Positions 9,213-17,798 of a stretch of 64,000 nt of DNA are shown here, piece after piece. Each line of letters begins with the position of its first letter. The first letter of the stretch is position 1. The translations under genes were made by a program, and so were the position numbers. This stretch comes from Candidatus Electrothrix scaldis (GTDB lineage Bacteria > Desulfobacterota > Desulfobulbia > Desulfobulbales > Desulfobulbaceae): the NCBI GenBank assembly GCA_033584155.1, contig CP138355.1, positions 2,675,826 to 2,739,825 on the forward strand. Direction: 5' to 3'. The notes beneath the pieces are model-generated. The model had not been told where the DNA came from, ran no database searches, and worked only from the letters and a program-made list of their open reading frames with translations.

Positions 9213-11762
9213 ATGACAACAAAAGTACCTCTTGATAGCATTCTGCCCCTGGTGCAAAAGCCGGGACGATATATAGGCGGCGAACTGAATTCCGTCCACC
9301 CGGATTACAATCAGGTTGATCTCTCCTTTGCCTTGGTCTTCCCGGATCTCTACGAGATCGGGATGTCCCACCAGGGCCTGCAAATCCTTTATCATATCAT
9401 CAATCGTCAACCCGGCCTGGCCGCAGAGCGTTGTTATGCCCCGGATGTGGATATGGAGGCGCAGCTGCGCCAGCAGAAGCTCCCTCTCTTTTCCCTGGAA
9501 TCACGGCGACCTTTGGCCGAGTTCAACGTTATCGGTTTTACTTTGCCTTATGAGCTCTGCTACACCAATATCCTGACCGTGCTGGACCTGGCCGGAATTC
9601 CTTTTCGCTCAGAGGATCGGAACGAGGACTTCCCCTTGATCATCGGCGGAGGAGCCTGCGCCATGAACCCGGAGCCGGTAGCGGATTTTTTTGACCTGAT
9701 CGTGCTGGGAGACGGTGAAGAAGCCCTGCTGGAGCTGATCTGGGCCCTGCGTGCTTCCCGTGAGCAAGGCTTTTCCCGGGCCGAGACCCTGGAATGCTGT
9801 GCTGAAATTGAGGGCGTCTATGTTCCCTCCCTGTTTAAGCCCCACTATACAGACGGTCAATTGACCGCTATTGAGCCGCTCAAGAAGGATTACCCGGCTG
9901 TTACCCGCCGCATTATTGCTGAACTGCCCCCGGTGGAACTCCTGACCCGCCCCTTGGTGCCCATAGTTAAACCGATTCATGATCGCCTCGGGGTAGAGAT
10001 CGCCCGTGGCTGTACCCGCAGCTGCCGCTTCTGTCAGGCTGGGATGATCTACCGTCCGGTGCGGGAGCGCAGCAAAGAGCAGATTATGCAGCTGGCTGAA
10101 GAGGGGATAAACAACTCCGGTTTTGATGAGCTGGCCATGCTGTCTCTGTCCACCGGTGATTATTCCAGTCTTCCTGAGCTGCTCAAGGACTTGATGGATC
10201 ATTTTTCCGAGGAACATGTCTCGGTGGCCCTGCCGTCCATGCGGGTTGGTACGCTGACCCCGGAGGTTATCGAACAGATCCGGCGGGTGCGCAAGAGCGG
10301 TTTCACCGTTGCACCGGAAGCGGGCACAGATCGCCTGCGCGAGGTCATTAATAAGGGCATCACTGAAGAAGATTTGCTGGCCGGTTGCCGGGATGCTTTT
10401 GCTGCGGGCTGGAACGTGATCAAGTTTTACTTTATGATCGGCCTGCCCACTGAAACCCAGGAAGATCTGGAGGCGATTATTGATCTGGCTCTGCGGGCAA
10501 AAAGAGAGGCCAAAGGCGGCAGGACCCAGATCAATGTGTCGGTGTCCACCTTTGTCCCCAAGCCCCATACCCCCTTTCAATGGCACGGCCAGCTCTCCAT
10601 TGCCGAGACCAAGGAGCGGATTGATTTCTTGAAGCGGAAGCTACCCCGCAAGGGTTTCCGCCTGAAATGGCATGAGCCCTATCAATCCTTCCTGGAAGGG
10701 CTCTTTTCCCGAGGAGACCGCAGGCTGGCTCCTTTGATTGAGGCGGCTTGGCGTGCCGGGGCCCGTTTGGACGGTTGGTCCGATCATTTCCTCCTGGAGC
10801 GCTGGCAGGAGGCTGCGGAGCAGCTGGGCTTGGATCTTGATGCCTATCTGCGCCCAAGGAATCAGGACGAGCTGCTGCCCTGGGATCATCTCCATTGCGG
10901 GGTGAGTGCAGATTTTTTACGCCAGGAGTACCAAAAGGCTCTGGATCAGGTCTATACCCCGGATTGCCGGGTTAAGGGTTGTCAGAAATGCGAGCTCTGT
11001 GATTTCAAGACCATTAAGCCGCTTATCCAAAAGAAAGAAGCGTCTGATCAGGCTGCTGAGCCGCAGGCTGAGGCACAAAAAGCTTCCTGGGAACGGACTG
11101 AGCAGGGGCAACAGCCGGTGTTTCGTTATCGGGTCCATTATTCCCGTTTAGGTGATGGCCGCTTCCTGGGGCATTTAGAGGTCCTGCAATTGGTTTTCCG
11201 TGGTCTGCACCGGACGCGCCTGCCCATTCTCTTTTCCCAAGGCTTTAATCCATCACCCAAAGTTTCCTTCAGCCCGGCCTTGCCGGTTGGGGTTGAGAGC
11301 TATATCGAGTATTTTGATGTCGATTTGGCTACGCCGATTAAGGATCTTCAGGAGACAGCTGAGCTGCTGAATACCAGTCTGCCCGCATTTCTTGCAGTCC
11401 AGGAAATTACGACGATTAAGAAAAAGGCCCCAAAGGATCAGATCATCAGTTATCAATGCACCTTGCCGGAATCGGTTGATATAGATCAGCTTGCCCTCAG
11501 CAGCCAAGCTTTCCTGGCAGCAGATGAGTTCATTATTGAGCGGATACGTAAGCAGAAGCGACGCGAGCTTGATCTCCGGCCCCTAGTAAAACGCCTGGAG
11601 ATGGATGTAGAGCAGAGTGGTATGCTCCTGCTTGATTTGCTTCATCCCCACGGAGCTGCTGGCACCAGCCCACGCGAAATCCTGGAAAAGGTTCTGGGGT
11701 TGAGCGAGGAGCAGAGTCAGTTGGTGCGGATTGTGAAGTGGAGGGCGGAAGAGGTGGCGTAA
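9213..11762 (+). CDS. B12-binding-type radical SAM protein fused to DUF2344 (TIGR03960/TIGR03936-like)
   Basis: 849 residues. The N-terminal about 240 residues resemble the cobalamin-binding-like domain of TIGR03960 proteins (LVFPDLYEIGMSHQGLQILY, then GGGACAMNPEPVADFFDLIV). The radical SAM domain follows, with the 4Fe-4S motif RGCTRSCRFCQAG (Cys at about 267, 271 and 274). From about residue 636 the DUF2344 domain begins (YRVHYSRLGDGRFLGHLEV), here fused rather than a separate gene; a Cys-rich CRVKGCQKCELC linker precedes it. The substrate is unknown; in the fused form it is often suggested to be an RNA- or tRNA-modifying enzyme, which is not shown here. I prefer ATG 9213 over TTG 9159. Confidence 0.85.
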   Translation: MTTKVPLDSILPLVQKPGRYIGGELNSVHPDYNQVDLSFALVFPDLYEIGMSHQGLQILYHIINRQPGLAAERCYAPDVDMEAQLRQQKLPLFSLESRRPLAEFNVIGFTLPYELCYTNILTVLDLAGIPFRSEDRNEDFPLIIGGGACAMNPEPVADFFDLIVLGDGEEALLELIWALRASREQGFSRAETLECCAEIEGVYVPSLFKPHYTDGQLTAIEPLKKDYPAVTRRIIAELPPVELLTRPLVPIVKPIHDRLGVEIARGCTRSCRFCQAGMIYRPVRERSKEQIMQLAEEGINNSGFDELAMLSLSTGDYSSLPELLKDLMDHFSEEHVSVALPSMRVGTLTPEVIEQIRRVRKSGFTVAPEAGTDRLREVINKGITEEDLLAGCRDAFAAGWNVIKFYFMIGLPTETQEDLEAIIDLALRAKREAKGGRTQINVSVSTFVPKPHTPFQWHGQLSIAETKERIDFLKRKLPRKGFRLKWHEPYQSFLEGLFSRGDRRLAPLIEAAWRAGARLDGWSDHFLLERWQEAAEQLGLDLDAYLRPRNQDELLPWDHLHCGVSADFLRQEYQKALDQVYTPDCRVKGCQKCELCDFKTIKPLIQKKEASDQAAEPQAEAQKASWERTEQGQQPVFRYRVHYSRLGDGRFLGHLEVLQLVFRGLHRTRLPILFSQGFNPSPKVSFSPALPVGVESYIEYFDVDLATPIKDLQETAELLNTSLPAFLAVQEITTIKKKAPKDQIISYQCTLPESVDIDQLALSSQAFLAADEFIIERIRKQKRRELDLRPLVKRLEMDVEQSGMLLLDLLHPHGAAGTSPREILEKVLGLSEEQSQLVRIVKWRAEEVA

Positions 11763-11792
11763 GGCCAGAATGATTTGCTTTTTTATCTGGTT

Positions 11793-11879
11793 CCCAAGCT
11801 CCTGCTTGGGAACTGTTTTGCTGAAGCTCTGCTTCATTTCCGGCAATCTGAGTTTAAGGTGCCCGAGCAGAGCTTGGGT
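11793..11879. repeat. three-hairpin dispersed repeat, copy A
   Basis: Three short hairpins in a row: CCCAAGCTCCTGCTTGGG (11793-11810), TGAAGCTCTGCTTCA (11822-11836) and GCCCGAGCAGAGCTTGGGT (11861-11879). A second copy with the same order of the same three hairpins lies at 44930-45003. Two copies in unrelated gaps indicate a REP/MITE-like mobile or processed element. Confidence 0.75.
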
Positions 11880-11950
11880 ATCAGCAATCCTGAATGGATT
11901 CAACATATAGAGCCCAGGGTAACTCCTGGTATATAGGAAGACAAATACAT

Positions 11951-12283
11951 ATGAGTACAAAAAAAAAGAAGCCGCAGATCAATCTTAATGGCAGACAGAA
12001 TAAATACCTGCGTGGCTTAGGTCACCATGTTGATCCCACTGTGTATGTGGGCAAAGAAGGGATCTCCGAGAATGTGGTGCAGTCAGTGCTTGATGCCCTA
12101 CGGACCCGAGAGTTGATCAAGGTCAAGCTAGGCCAGAACTGTGAAGTGCCCAAGAAAGAGGCAGCAGAGCACTTAGCGAAAGATAGCGGTGCTGCCCTGG
12201 TTCAGCTCATCGGCAAGATGGTGTTACTCTATATGCCGAATAAGAAGCTGGATAGAGAACAGCGGATTGTTCTGCCAAAATAA
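11951..12283 (+). CDS. yhbY: YhbY-family (CRM domain) RNA-binding protein
   Basis: 110 residues with the full CRM domain: LNGRQNKYLRGLGHHVDPTV, GKEGISENVVQSVLDALRTR, ELIKVKLGQNCEVPKKEAAE and the end IGKMVLLYMPNKK. YhbY proteins bind the large ribosomal subunit precursor and assist its assembly. ATG 11951 is chosen because GGAAG lies about ten bases upstream and the extension from 11894 encodes no domain sequence. The basic N-terminus (STKKKKPQ) fits RNA binding. The neighbour arfB, 22 bases downstream, is also ribosome-related. Confidence 0.92.
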   Translation: MSTKKKKPQINLNGRQNKYLRGLGHHVDPTVYVGKEGISENVVQSVLDALRTRELIKVKLGQNCEVPKKEAAEHLAKDSGAALVQLIGKMVLLYMPNKKLDREQRIVLPK

Positions 12284-12304
12284 AGCGAACGGCAGGGAAA
12301 GAAT

Positions 12305-12745
12305 ATGGATAAGCAAGATCAGTATCGGATAACCACATCCTGCATCATTCCTGCCGCAGAGCTGTTTTTTAGCTATTCGCGCAGTAGCGGCAAGGGCGGC
12401 CAGCATGTCAATAAGGTCAATACCAAGGTCTCGCTTATCTTTGATCTTGAGGCATCACCGAGCCTGACTGAGGAACAGAAAACCCTGCTCAAGCAGCGAC
12501 TCGGTAATCGTCTCAATAAGCAGGGAATCTTACGCCTGGATGGGGACCGACAGCGCAGCCAGCGGGGTAATCAGGAAGAGGTGATCCAGCGCTTTATAAG
12601 TTTATTACGCGATGCCTTGTACATCCAAAAGTCTCGAAAGAAGACTAAACCCTCGCGCAATGCCAAGCAGCGGCGTTTGCAGCAGAAAAAACAGCGAAGC
12701 CAGCTCAAGCAGCAGCGGGCAAAACGAGGCTTTGATAAAGAATGA
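12305..12745 (+). CDS. arfB: alternative ribosome-rescue factor ArfB (YaeJ-type peptidyl-tRNA hydrolase)
   Basis: 146 residues with the release-factor GGQ loop in SSGKGGQHVNKVNTKV, which hydrolyses peptidyl-tRNA, and a basic, Gln/Lys-rich C-terminal tail (KQRRLQQKKQRSQLKQQRAK) of the kind that enters the empty mRNA channel. No stop-codon recognition domain is present, so it is ArfB rather than RF1/RF2. It follows yhbY and overlaps the next gene by four bases (ATGA). Confidence 0.92.
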   Translation: MDKQDQYRITTSCIIPAAELFFSYSRSSGKGGQHVNKVNTKVSLIFDLEASPSLTEEQKTLLKQRLGNRLNKQGILRLDGDRQRSQRGNQEEVIQRFISLLRDALYIQKSRKKTKPSRNAKQRRLQQKKQRSQLKQQRAKRGFDKE

Positions 12746-13488
12746 ATAAGCAAGAATGCGCCATCAACCCGGAGCGGGGCAGGGGAGAACCACTTCTCCC
12801 GGAGATCGGCATCCTAGCCGTTAATCCGACCGAGGCCCCTGTCCTGGCAGCCTATGCCAAAGAGGCCGGGATGCAGCGTGCCTTTCTCTTTCACTCCAAT
12901 TTGTATTATTCAGAGCAGTTGTTTCTTGCCGGACCTGCTGTGGGTGCGCCAATGGCTGCTATGTGTTTGGAAAAACTGATTGCTCTGGGTGCTAAAAAGA
13001 TCATCCTCTATGGCTGGTGTGGTTCCTTGCAGGAGGACCTGCGGGCCTTGGATGTCTTGCTCCCTACGGAGGCGCTCTCAGAAGAGGGGACCAGTCCTCA
13101 TTATGGGAAGGAAAGCGACCTGGGAGAAGGAGAAAAGAAAATCTCTGCCTCTCCAGAGCTGCACCGGCATCTTCGTGATACTCTCAGTGCGGCAAATATT
13201 CCCTACCAGACTGGAATAATCTGGACTACGGATGCACCATACCGGGAGACCCGAACCAAGATTGCTGACTATGCTGATCAGGGGATTTACGGGGTGGATA
13301 TGGAATTTTCCGCCCTGTGTTCAGTTGCCGCTTTCAGGGGTGTTGAGCTGGCTGCTGCCATGTTGGTTTCCGACGAAGTTTGGCGTCAACCCTGGCAACC
13401 GCAGTTCTCGCGAAAAGACTTTAAAAGGAAGTCCCGCCAGCTCTTAAAGCTTTTTTGCAACACATTGTGGGATAAAAAGTTGACATAG
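12742..13488 (+). CDS. nucleoside phosphorylase family protein (PNP/UDP type)
   Basis: 248 residues of the PNP/MTAP/uridine phosphorylase superfamily. Seen: GPAVGAPMAAMCLEKLIALG, the phosphate/sugar region IILYGWCGSLQEDLR, and near the end GVDMEFSALCSVAAFRGVEL, in which the Glu of the VDMEFSAL motif binds ribose 2'/3' hydroxyls. SDEVW is the acid position of the purine/uridine site. It probably cleaves a nucleoside with phosphate; which base cannot be told. Start ATG overlaps the arfB stop (ATGA), so translation is likely coupled. Confidence 0.85.
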   Translation: MNKQECAINPERGRGEPLLPEIGILAVNPTEAPVLAAYAKEAGMQRAFLFHSNLYYSEQLFLAGPAVGAPMAAMCLEKLIALGAKKIILYGWCGSLQEDLRALDVLLPTEALSEEGTSPHYGKESDLGEGEKKISASPELHRHLRDTLSAANIPYQTGIIWTTDAPYRETRTKIADYADQGIYGVDMEFSALCSVAAFRGVELAAAMLVSDEVWRQPWQPQFSRKDFKRKSRQLLKLFCNTLWDKKLT

Positions 13489-13508
13489 GACACATTATGG
13501 GATACTTT
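13480..13508 (+). promoter_or_regulatory. possible sigma-70-type promoter
   Basis: TTGACA at 13480-13485 is followed after 17 bases by TACTTT (13503-13508), at the end of the phosphorylase gene and pointing toward the first small secreted protein. An imperfect direct repeat of 15 bases (CACATTRTGGGATA core, at 13461 and 13491) surrounds it. The -10 match is weak. Confidence 0.35.
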
Positions 13509-13810
13509 TCCGCAAATGTAGTGAAGAGCAAGTTCTTTTGGAGAAGAAAAAACACTTCCTTTCGTAGTATTAGCTAGTTGCGAGTGGCGTTATTTGCTGA
13601 CAAAAGGAGAAAAATATTCTATATTGCCGCTTGCTCTCCTGGATGGTGCAAAATAGTGTAGAGGATGGAGTTAGGTGGTTTCCGGCAAAGAAGCAAGGAA
13701 AGCGTAAGTTTCTTTTTCGGCAATCGCCTGAGCGAGGTGATCAAAGGGTCTCCGTTGTGGATGCCTTTTGTGTAATGTACCACAGTTTTAATGCTAAGGA
13801 GTTTTTTCTT
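13489..13810. other. gene-free stretch, probable long leader
   Basis: 322 bases between the phosphorylase gene and the small secreted protein gene. Apart from the candidate promoter at its left end and a ribosome-binding site (AAGGAG) just before 13811, I see nothing in it. If the promoter is real, the mRNA has an approximately 290-nt leader. Confidence 0.4.
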
Positions 13811-14137
13811 ATGAAGAGCGTAAAAGGTATTCTTTCTCTTGTCATACTGGTCTTGTTTTCTCTCTGTCTCAGCATGACAGCTTTTGCCGCTGATGATGTT
13901 CTCAAGGCTGTTGGCGATGCTGCTTCCGCAGTTGTAGACAGTGCAAAGGACTCTGCTGTAGATACTGCCAAGGAAAAGGCCGGTGAGGTTATGGCAAATG
14001 CTATGGGTGAGGAGAAGAAAGAGGAAGTAGCTGCCGAGGAAACAAAAGAAGAAGCTGCTGGCGAAGAAGCAAAAGAAAACGCAAAGGCTACTGAAGAAAC
14101 AAAAGAAGAAGCCGCTGCTGACGAGGAAAAGGAATAA
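13811..14137 (+). CDS. small secreted Ala/Glu/Lys-rich acidic protein
   Basis: 108 residues beginning MKSVKGILSLVILVLFS, a clear Sec signal peptide with probable cleavage after TAFA. The mature part is low complexity: first an amphipathic helix (AVGDAASAVVDSAKDSAVDT), then repeats of the type EETKEEAA. I choose ATG 13811 (AAGGAG upstream) over the longer frame from 13631, whose first 60 residues precede the signal peptide. No family recognised. It is paired with a similar small acidic exported protein 161 bases downstream, suggesting a duplicated or co-acting set in the periplasm or outside. Confidence 0.7.
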   Translation: MKSVKGILSLVILVLFSLCLSMTAFAADDVLKAVGDAASAVVDSAKDSAVDTAKEKAGEVMANAMGEEKKEEVAAEETKEEAAGEEAKENAKATEETKEEAAADEEKE

Positions 14138-14298
14138 TCCGATAAACAGATCGGATATTCTTGCAGGACAATACGTTGCATCGTTTCTGTTTTTTACGGC
14201 AATTGCCTGGTAAGGGCGTGAATGGTGGGTTTTATAGTGAAAATCCGGTTGCCGTTTTTTTAAAGCAGGATTTATCCTGAGAAGGAGTAGGAGAGATT

Positions 14299-14571
14299 AT
14301 GAAAAGTAATGCTATTAAAATGATGATTCTTTTGCTTGCCACTGCGCTGCTTTGCTTCGGCACAACCATGACTGTTTCTGCGTCTGTGGACGGTGCTGAC
14401 TCTGATGAGCCTGCAATCGAGGCTACTGATGATGGTAGCGGAGCTGAGGAAGCAATCGAAGCAACAGACGAGGAGACCGATGAGGAATCCTCTGATGATA
14501 TGGCAGGTGAGGAAGAAGGAGACGATGGTGAAGCTGAAGACGAGGCTGCTGACGAGGCACCTGCTGAGTAA
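14299..14571 (+). CDS. small secreted Glu/Asp-rich protein
   Basis: 90 residues: signal peptide MKSNAIKMMILLLATALLC up to about VSA, then a strongly acidic, disordered tail composed almost wholly of E, D, A, S, T and G (for example DEESSDDMAGEEEGDDGE). GAGAAGGAG stands upstream of the ATG. It shares the MKS start, signal and acidic mature part with the gene before it, although the sequences are not clearly alignable. Function unknown; a cation-binding or spacer role is only a guess. A strong terminator follows at 14617. Confidence 0.65.
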   Translation: MKSNAIKMMILLLATALLCFGTTMTVSASVDGADSDEPAIEATDDGSGAEEAIEATDEETDEESSDDMAGEEEGDDGEAEDEAADEAPAE

Positions 14572-14616
14572 GTTCTGTTGATAGCTGTTTGCCCCCTCAA
14601 ACAGCGCTCCTCAGAT

Positions 14617-14664
14617 AAAAAATCCCCTGGTTAGAGCCTCGGCTTTGATCAGGGGATTTTTTTT
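14617..14664. terminator. bidirectional rho-independent terminator
   Basis: AAAAAATCCCCTG (14617-14629) pairs with CAGGGGATTTTTTTT (14650-14664), leaving a 20-base loop. Run of A on one side and T on the other lets it end both the small acidic gene (plus) and the converging PhoH-like gene (minus). A second hairpin, GCTGTTTG and CAAACAGC, lies just before it (14583-14604). Confidence 0.9.
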
Positions 14665-14771
14665 GCCTGCTTGTCAGAGAAGAAAGGAAATGCCCGTTCA
14701 CCAGGGGAGAGAGGAGAACGGCGAACGGGCGGAGGTGGTACATTGTTACAACAGCGTTTGCACTCAGGCGA

Positions 14772-16112
14772 CTACAGCAGCTCGCTGGCCAGCATGGACA
14801 GAGTAGAGCGTTCACCCTTTTGCAGAGTAATATGGGAGTACAGGTGCTGGCCCCGCATTTTCTCGATCAGATAGCTCAGGCCGTTGGACTGAGAATCCAG
14901 GTAGGGATGATCTATCTGATGTACATCACCGGTAAAGACAATCTTGGTGTCCTCACCAGCACGGGTGATAATGGTCTTTACCTCATGAGGGGTCAGGTTC
15001 TGGGCCTCGTCTATAATAATATACATTTTGACCAGGCTCCGACCCCGGATATAGGCCAGGGGCTCAATGATCAGCTTCTTTTCCTCCAGCAGGTCATTTA
15101 TTTTTTGATGCATCTTGCTCTTCTCGTCAAACTGGCTACGGATGACTGCCAGGTTATCATAGAGCGGCTGCATATAGGGGCCGATCTTAGACTGGATATC
15201 TCCGGGGAGAAAGCCTAAGTCCTTATTGGAGAGAGGAACAACAGGGCGGGCCAGCATGATCTGGCGGTAATTCCTCCGCTGCTCCAGGGCTGATGCCAGG
15301 GCCAGCAGGGTTTTACCGGTTCCGGCCTTGCCACTGATCGTTACCAAGGGGGCCCCGGTATTGCACAGGGCATGGATGGCAAAGGTCTGCTCCGCATTGC
15401 GCGGCGTAATGCCGCAGGCCTTTTCCTTGCGAACGAGCTGGACTTTGTTTTCCCCGGAATGATAGGTTGCCAGGGCGGATTTATTGGCCTCCCGCAGGAT
15501 GATAAATTCGTTGGAGGTTAACGGATGATCCTGAGGCACATCCAGGTCATTTGCCGGGATCTCTCCGCTGGTATGCAACTCATCAATCAGGCCGAAAGGA
15601 CTGTCGTCAATAATGCGGGTCCCGGTGTACAGGGCGCCCAAGTCCTTGACATGATCTGAGATATAGTTCTCTGCCATCAGGCCCACAGCCCTGGCCTTCA
15701 TCCGCAGATTCACATCCTTGGTGACCAGGATAAAGGACCGGGACTTATCGCCCTTATACAGATGATAGCAGATATTCAGGATCCGATGATCCGGTTTTGA
15801 AAAGGCCGGGAAATGGCGCTGAAGCTCGGGGTGGGGTTCCTGTTCCAGCTTGATGGAGAGATTCCCTTTATCTTCTCCTAAAGGGACACCGCCATTGAAC
15901 AGCTTTTTGGCGCTCAGATCATCCAGAGAGCGAACAAATTCACGGGCATGGAAGTTGACACTCTGGTTCCCTTTCTTGAAATGGTCCAGCTCTTCCAGCA
16001 CGGTGATGGGCACGATAATATCATGTTCATCAAAATGTCTGATGCAGGCTGAGTCATGCAGGATCACGTTGGTGTCCAGGATGAATGTCTTTCGCGCTTT
16101 TTGTTTTGTCAT
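14772..16112 (-). CDS. PIN-PhoH family ATPase (YlaK-like)
   Basis: 446 residues with two domains. N-terminal PIN nuclease fold: TFILDTNVILHDSACIRHF, VLEELDHFKKG and LVTKDVNLRMKARAVGL carry the acidic residues. C-terminal PhoH ATPase: Walker A TISGKAGTGKTLLALASALE and Walker B MYIIIDEAQNLTPHEVKTII. Such PIN-PhoH proteins are RNase/helicase-like factors of RNA turnover. The ATG at 16112 is preceded by a strong GGGGGAGG; the frame is open to 16385 but that 91-residue extension is low-complexity and unlike the family. Converges on the small acidic gene across a shared terminator. Confidence 0.88.
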   Translation of the reverse strand: MTKQKARKTFILDTNVILHDSACIRHFDEHDIIVPITVLEELDHFKKGNQSVNFHAREFVRSLDDLSAKKLFNGGVPLGEDKGNLSIKLEQEPHPELQRHFPAFSKPDHRILNICYHLYKGDKSRSFILVTKDVNLRMKARAVGLMAENYISDHVKDLGALYTGTRIIDDSPFGLIDELHTSGEIPANDLDVPQDHPLTSNEFIILREANKSALATYHSGENKVQLVRKEKACGITPRNAEQTFAIHALCNTGAPLVTISGKAGTGKTLLALASALEQRRNYRQIMLARPVVPLSNKDLGFLPGDIQSKIGPYMQPLYDNLAVIRSQFDEKSKMHQKINDLLEEKKLIIEPLAYIRGRSLVKMYIIIDEAQNLTPHEVKTIITRAGEDTKIVFTGDVHQIDHPYLDSQSNGLSYLIEKMRGQHLYSHITLQKGERSTLSMLASELL

Positions 16113-16490
16113 GATGAACCTCCCCCGGTTCTGTTTCCTTTGCGGCGGAATCCATCCGCCTTCCTCTTCTCTTATGATACTTGTTCTCAAATGATTTGTA
16201 CAATAAAGAGCGCGTGAGAAGGGCGTTTGGGGCGGATTCCGCATTCGATATGATGGTGAAAATAAGGAGATACCTTGCGGTGGGGAGGAGACGTTTTTTG
16301 GTGGTTGAGGAGATGAAGAGATGGACGGTAGGGAAAAAGCTTGATCTTCTGCACTGATGCGGTAAACAGGTATTGTGCGTTGCAATACAGGTGTTTTTTG
16401 GGCAAGGAGGGAGTATGGATGTGCAGGATATCCTCGTGAAGGCGGGGCATTGGGTTGTGGCGAATAAGGAATGGCTGTTCAGTGACCCGT
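16113..16490. other. gene-free stretch upstream of the PhoH-like gene
   Basis: 378 bases between the PhoH-like start and the left end of the IS3 element. It should hold the promoter of the PhoH-like gene. No ORF with a plausible start, no strong repeat and no clear hairpin were seen. Confidence 0.45.
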
Positions 16491-17772
16491 CCTGAATATA
16501 GTTGACACATTAATGACCATTCAGGAGGGGAATAATATGAAAAAAAAACCTGTCAAACGTTACAGCCAGGCGCTTAAACAACAGGTTGTCAGAGAATACG
16601 AAGAGGGCGTCAGCATCTACAGTTTGCGTCAGAAATATGGCATTGGCGCTCATGGCACCGTAGAGCGATGGATTAAGAAGTTTGGCCGTTCCGGTTACCG
16701 CGCCGAGGTTGTGCATATCCAAACGGTTGAAGATCAGCTTGAATTTAAAGCAATGAAAAGCCGGATCAAGGAGCTGGAATCGGCATTGGCACAAAGCGTC
16801 CTTGAAAACCGGATGCTGGAAACCACGATAGAAGTAGCCGATCAATCATTGGGTACTGATATTAAAAAAAAATTTCGGGAGGAAATTATAACCCGGGCAG
16901 TAGCTGTAAGGCAGATCAGCAGGCAGGTGGCCTGTAACTGGTACGGTATCAGTCGGCAGGCATATTACCAGGCATTGCAGCGACAGATGCTCCAGGCAGC
17001 CGAAAACCAACTCATCGTGGAACTGGTCAGGGCCATCCGCCAGCGTCACCCACGTATGGGCGGACGAAAACTGCATTACGAACTACAGGATTCCATGGCC
17101 GCCTTGGGAATTTTCAGGGGCAGAGACGCATTTTTCAAGCTGTTGTCAGCACATAACCTGCTGGTTCCAACCAGACTCAGCCGTCGCAGAACCACACATG
17201 CAGGCCTGTGGCGATGTCCCAACCTGTTGATTGATTTAACCATTACCCACGTCCATCAGGCCTGGGTTGGTGACATCACCTATATCACGACCGAGACGGG
17301 ATTTGTTTATCTGGCTTTACTGACCGATGTTTTTTCTCGCTTTATTGTCGGCTTCGATCTCTCGTCGTCGCTTGCGGTTGAAGGGTGTGACCGGGCGTTG
17401 AAACAGGCGATAGCACAGGCTGACGGTGCTAATTTGCGTGGCCTGATCCATCATTCGGATCATGGGGTGCAATACACCGCCTGGCTGTACCGGGAGCGAT
17501 TGCAAAAGATGGAGATACGTTCCAGCATGGGAGAAGTGGGCAACTGTTACGAAAACGCCTTAGCTGAACGAGTGAATGGAATCTTAAAAGGCGAATATGG
17601 CCTTGACGACCTTTTCATTGATAAGGAACATGCTCAGAAAGCTGTCCGGGAAGCTGTATGGCTATACAATTATGAAAGGCCTCACCTGGCACTCAACTAT
17701 GGAAAGCCTGCAGAGATTTATTTTGAGAAAATTGATGTGAAGTAGTTACTATTTTGGTGTCAACATATTTCG
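16491..17772 (+). mobile_element. IS3-family insertion sequence
   Basis: About 1.28 kb bounded by imperfect terminal inverted repeats: left CCTGAATATAGTTGACAC (16491-16508), right, read inward, CGAAATATGTTGACAC (17757-17772). It contains one transposase gene. Its right end abuts or overlaps by about two bases the terminal repeat of the next element, so one probably inserted at the edge of the other. I could not identify a target-site duplication. Confidence 0.75.
16537..17745 (+). CDS. IS3-family transposase (single ORF)
   Basis: 402 residues. N-terminal helix-turn-helix (KRYSQALKQQVVREYEEG), a leucine-zipper-like segment, then an HTH_21-like region (RQRHPRMGGRKLHYEL) and an rve integrase core with DDE residues in WVGDITYITTETGFVYLALL, HHSDHGVQY and YENALAERVNGILKGEYG. 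The end NYERPHLALNYGKPAE is typical. Unlike most IS3 elements, the orfA and orfB parts form one uninterrupted frame, so no frameshift is needed. AGGAGGGG precedes ATG 16537; another ATG at 16513 is upstream of it. The gene looks intact. Confidence 0.9.
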   Translation: MKKKPVKRYSQALKQQVVREYEEGVSIYSLRQKYGIGAHGTVERWIKKFGRSGYRAEVVHIQTVEDQLEFKAMKSRIKELESALAQSVLENRMLETTIEVADQSLGTDIKKKFREEIITRAVAVRQISRQVACNWYGISRQAYYQALQRQMLQAAENQLIVELVRAIRQRHPRMGGRKLHYELQDSMAALGIFRGRDAFFKLLSAHNLLVPTRLSRRRTTHAGLWRCPNLLIDLTITHVHQAWVGDITYITTETGFVYLALLTDVFSRFIVGFDLSSSLAVEGCDRALKQAIAQADGANLRGLIHHSDHGVQYTAWLYRERLQKMEIRSSMGEVGNCYENALAERVNGILKGEYGLDDLFIDKEHAQKAVREAVWLYNYERPHLALNYGKPAEIYFEKIDVK

Positions 17773-17798
17773 ACCTGTGCGGTTAGCCGTTTTTTAGT

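Noticed and set aside
8965-9216. Small ORFs on both strands in the GCAA region
   Set aside because: They are short, have no ribosome site or family, and the periodic GCAA explains their recurrent residues.
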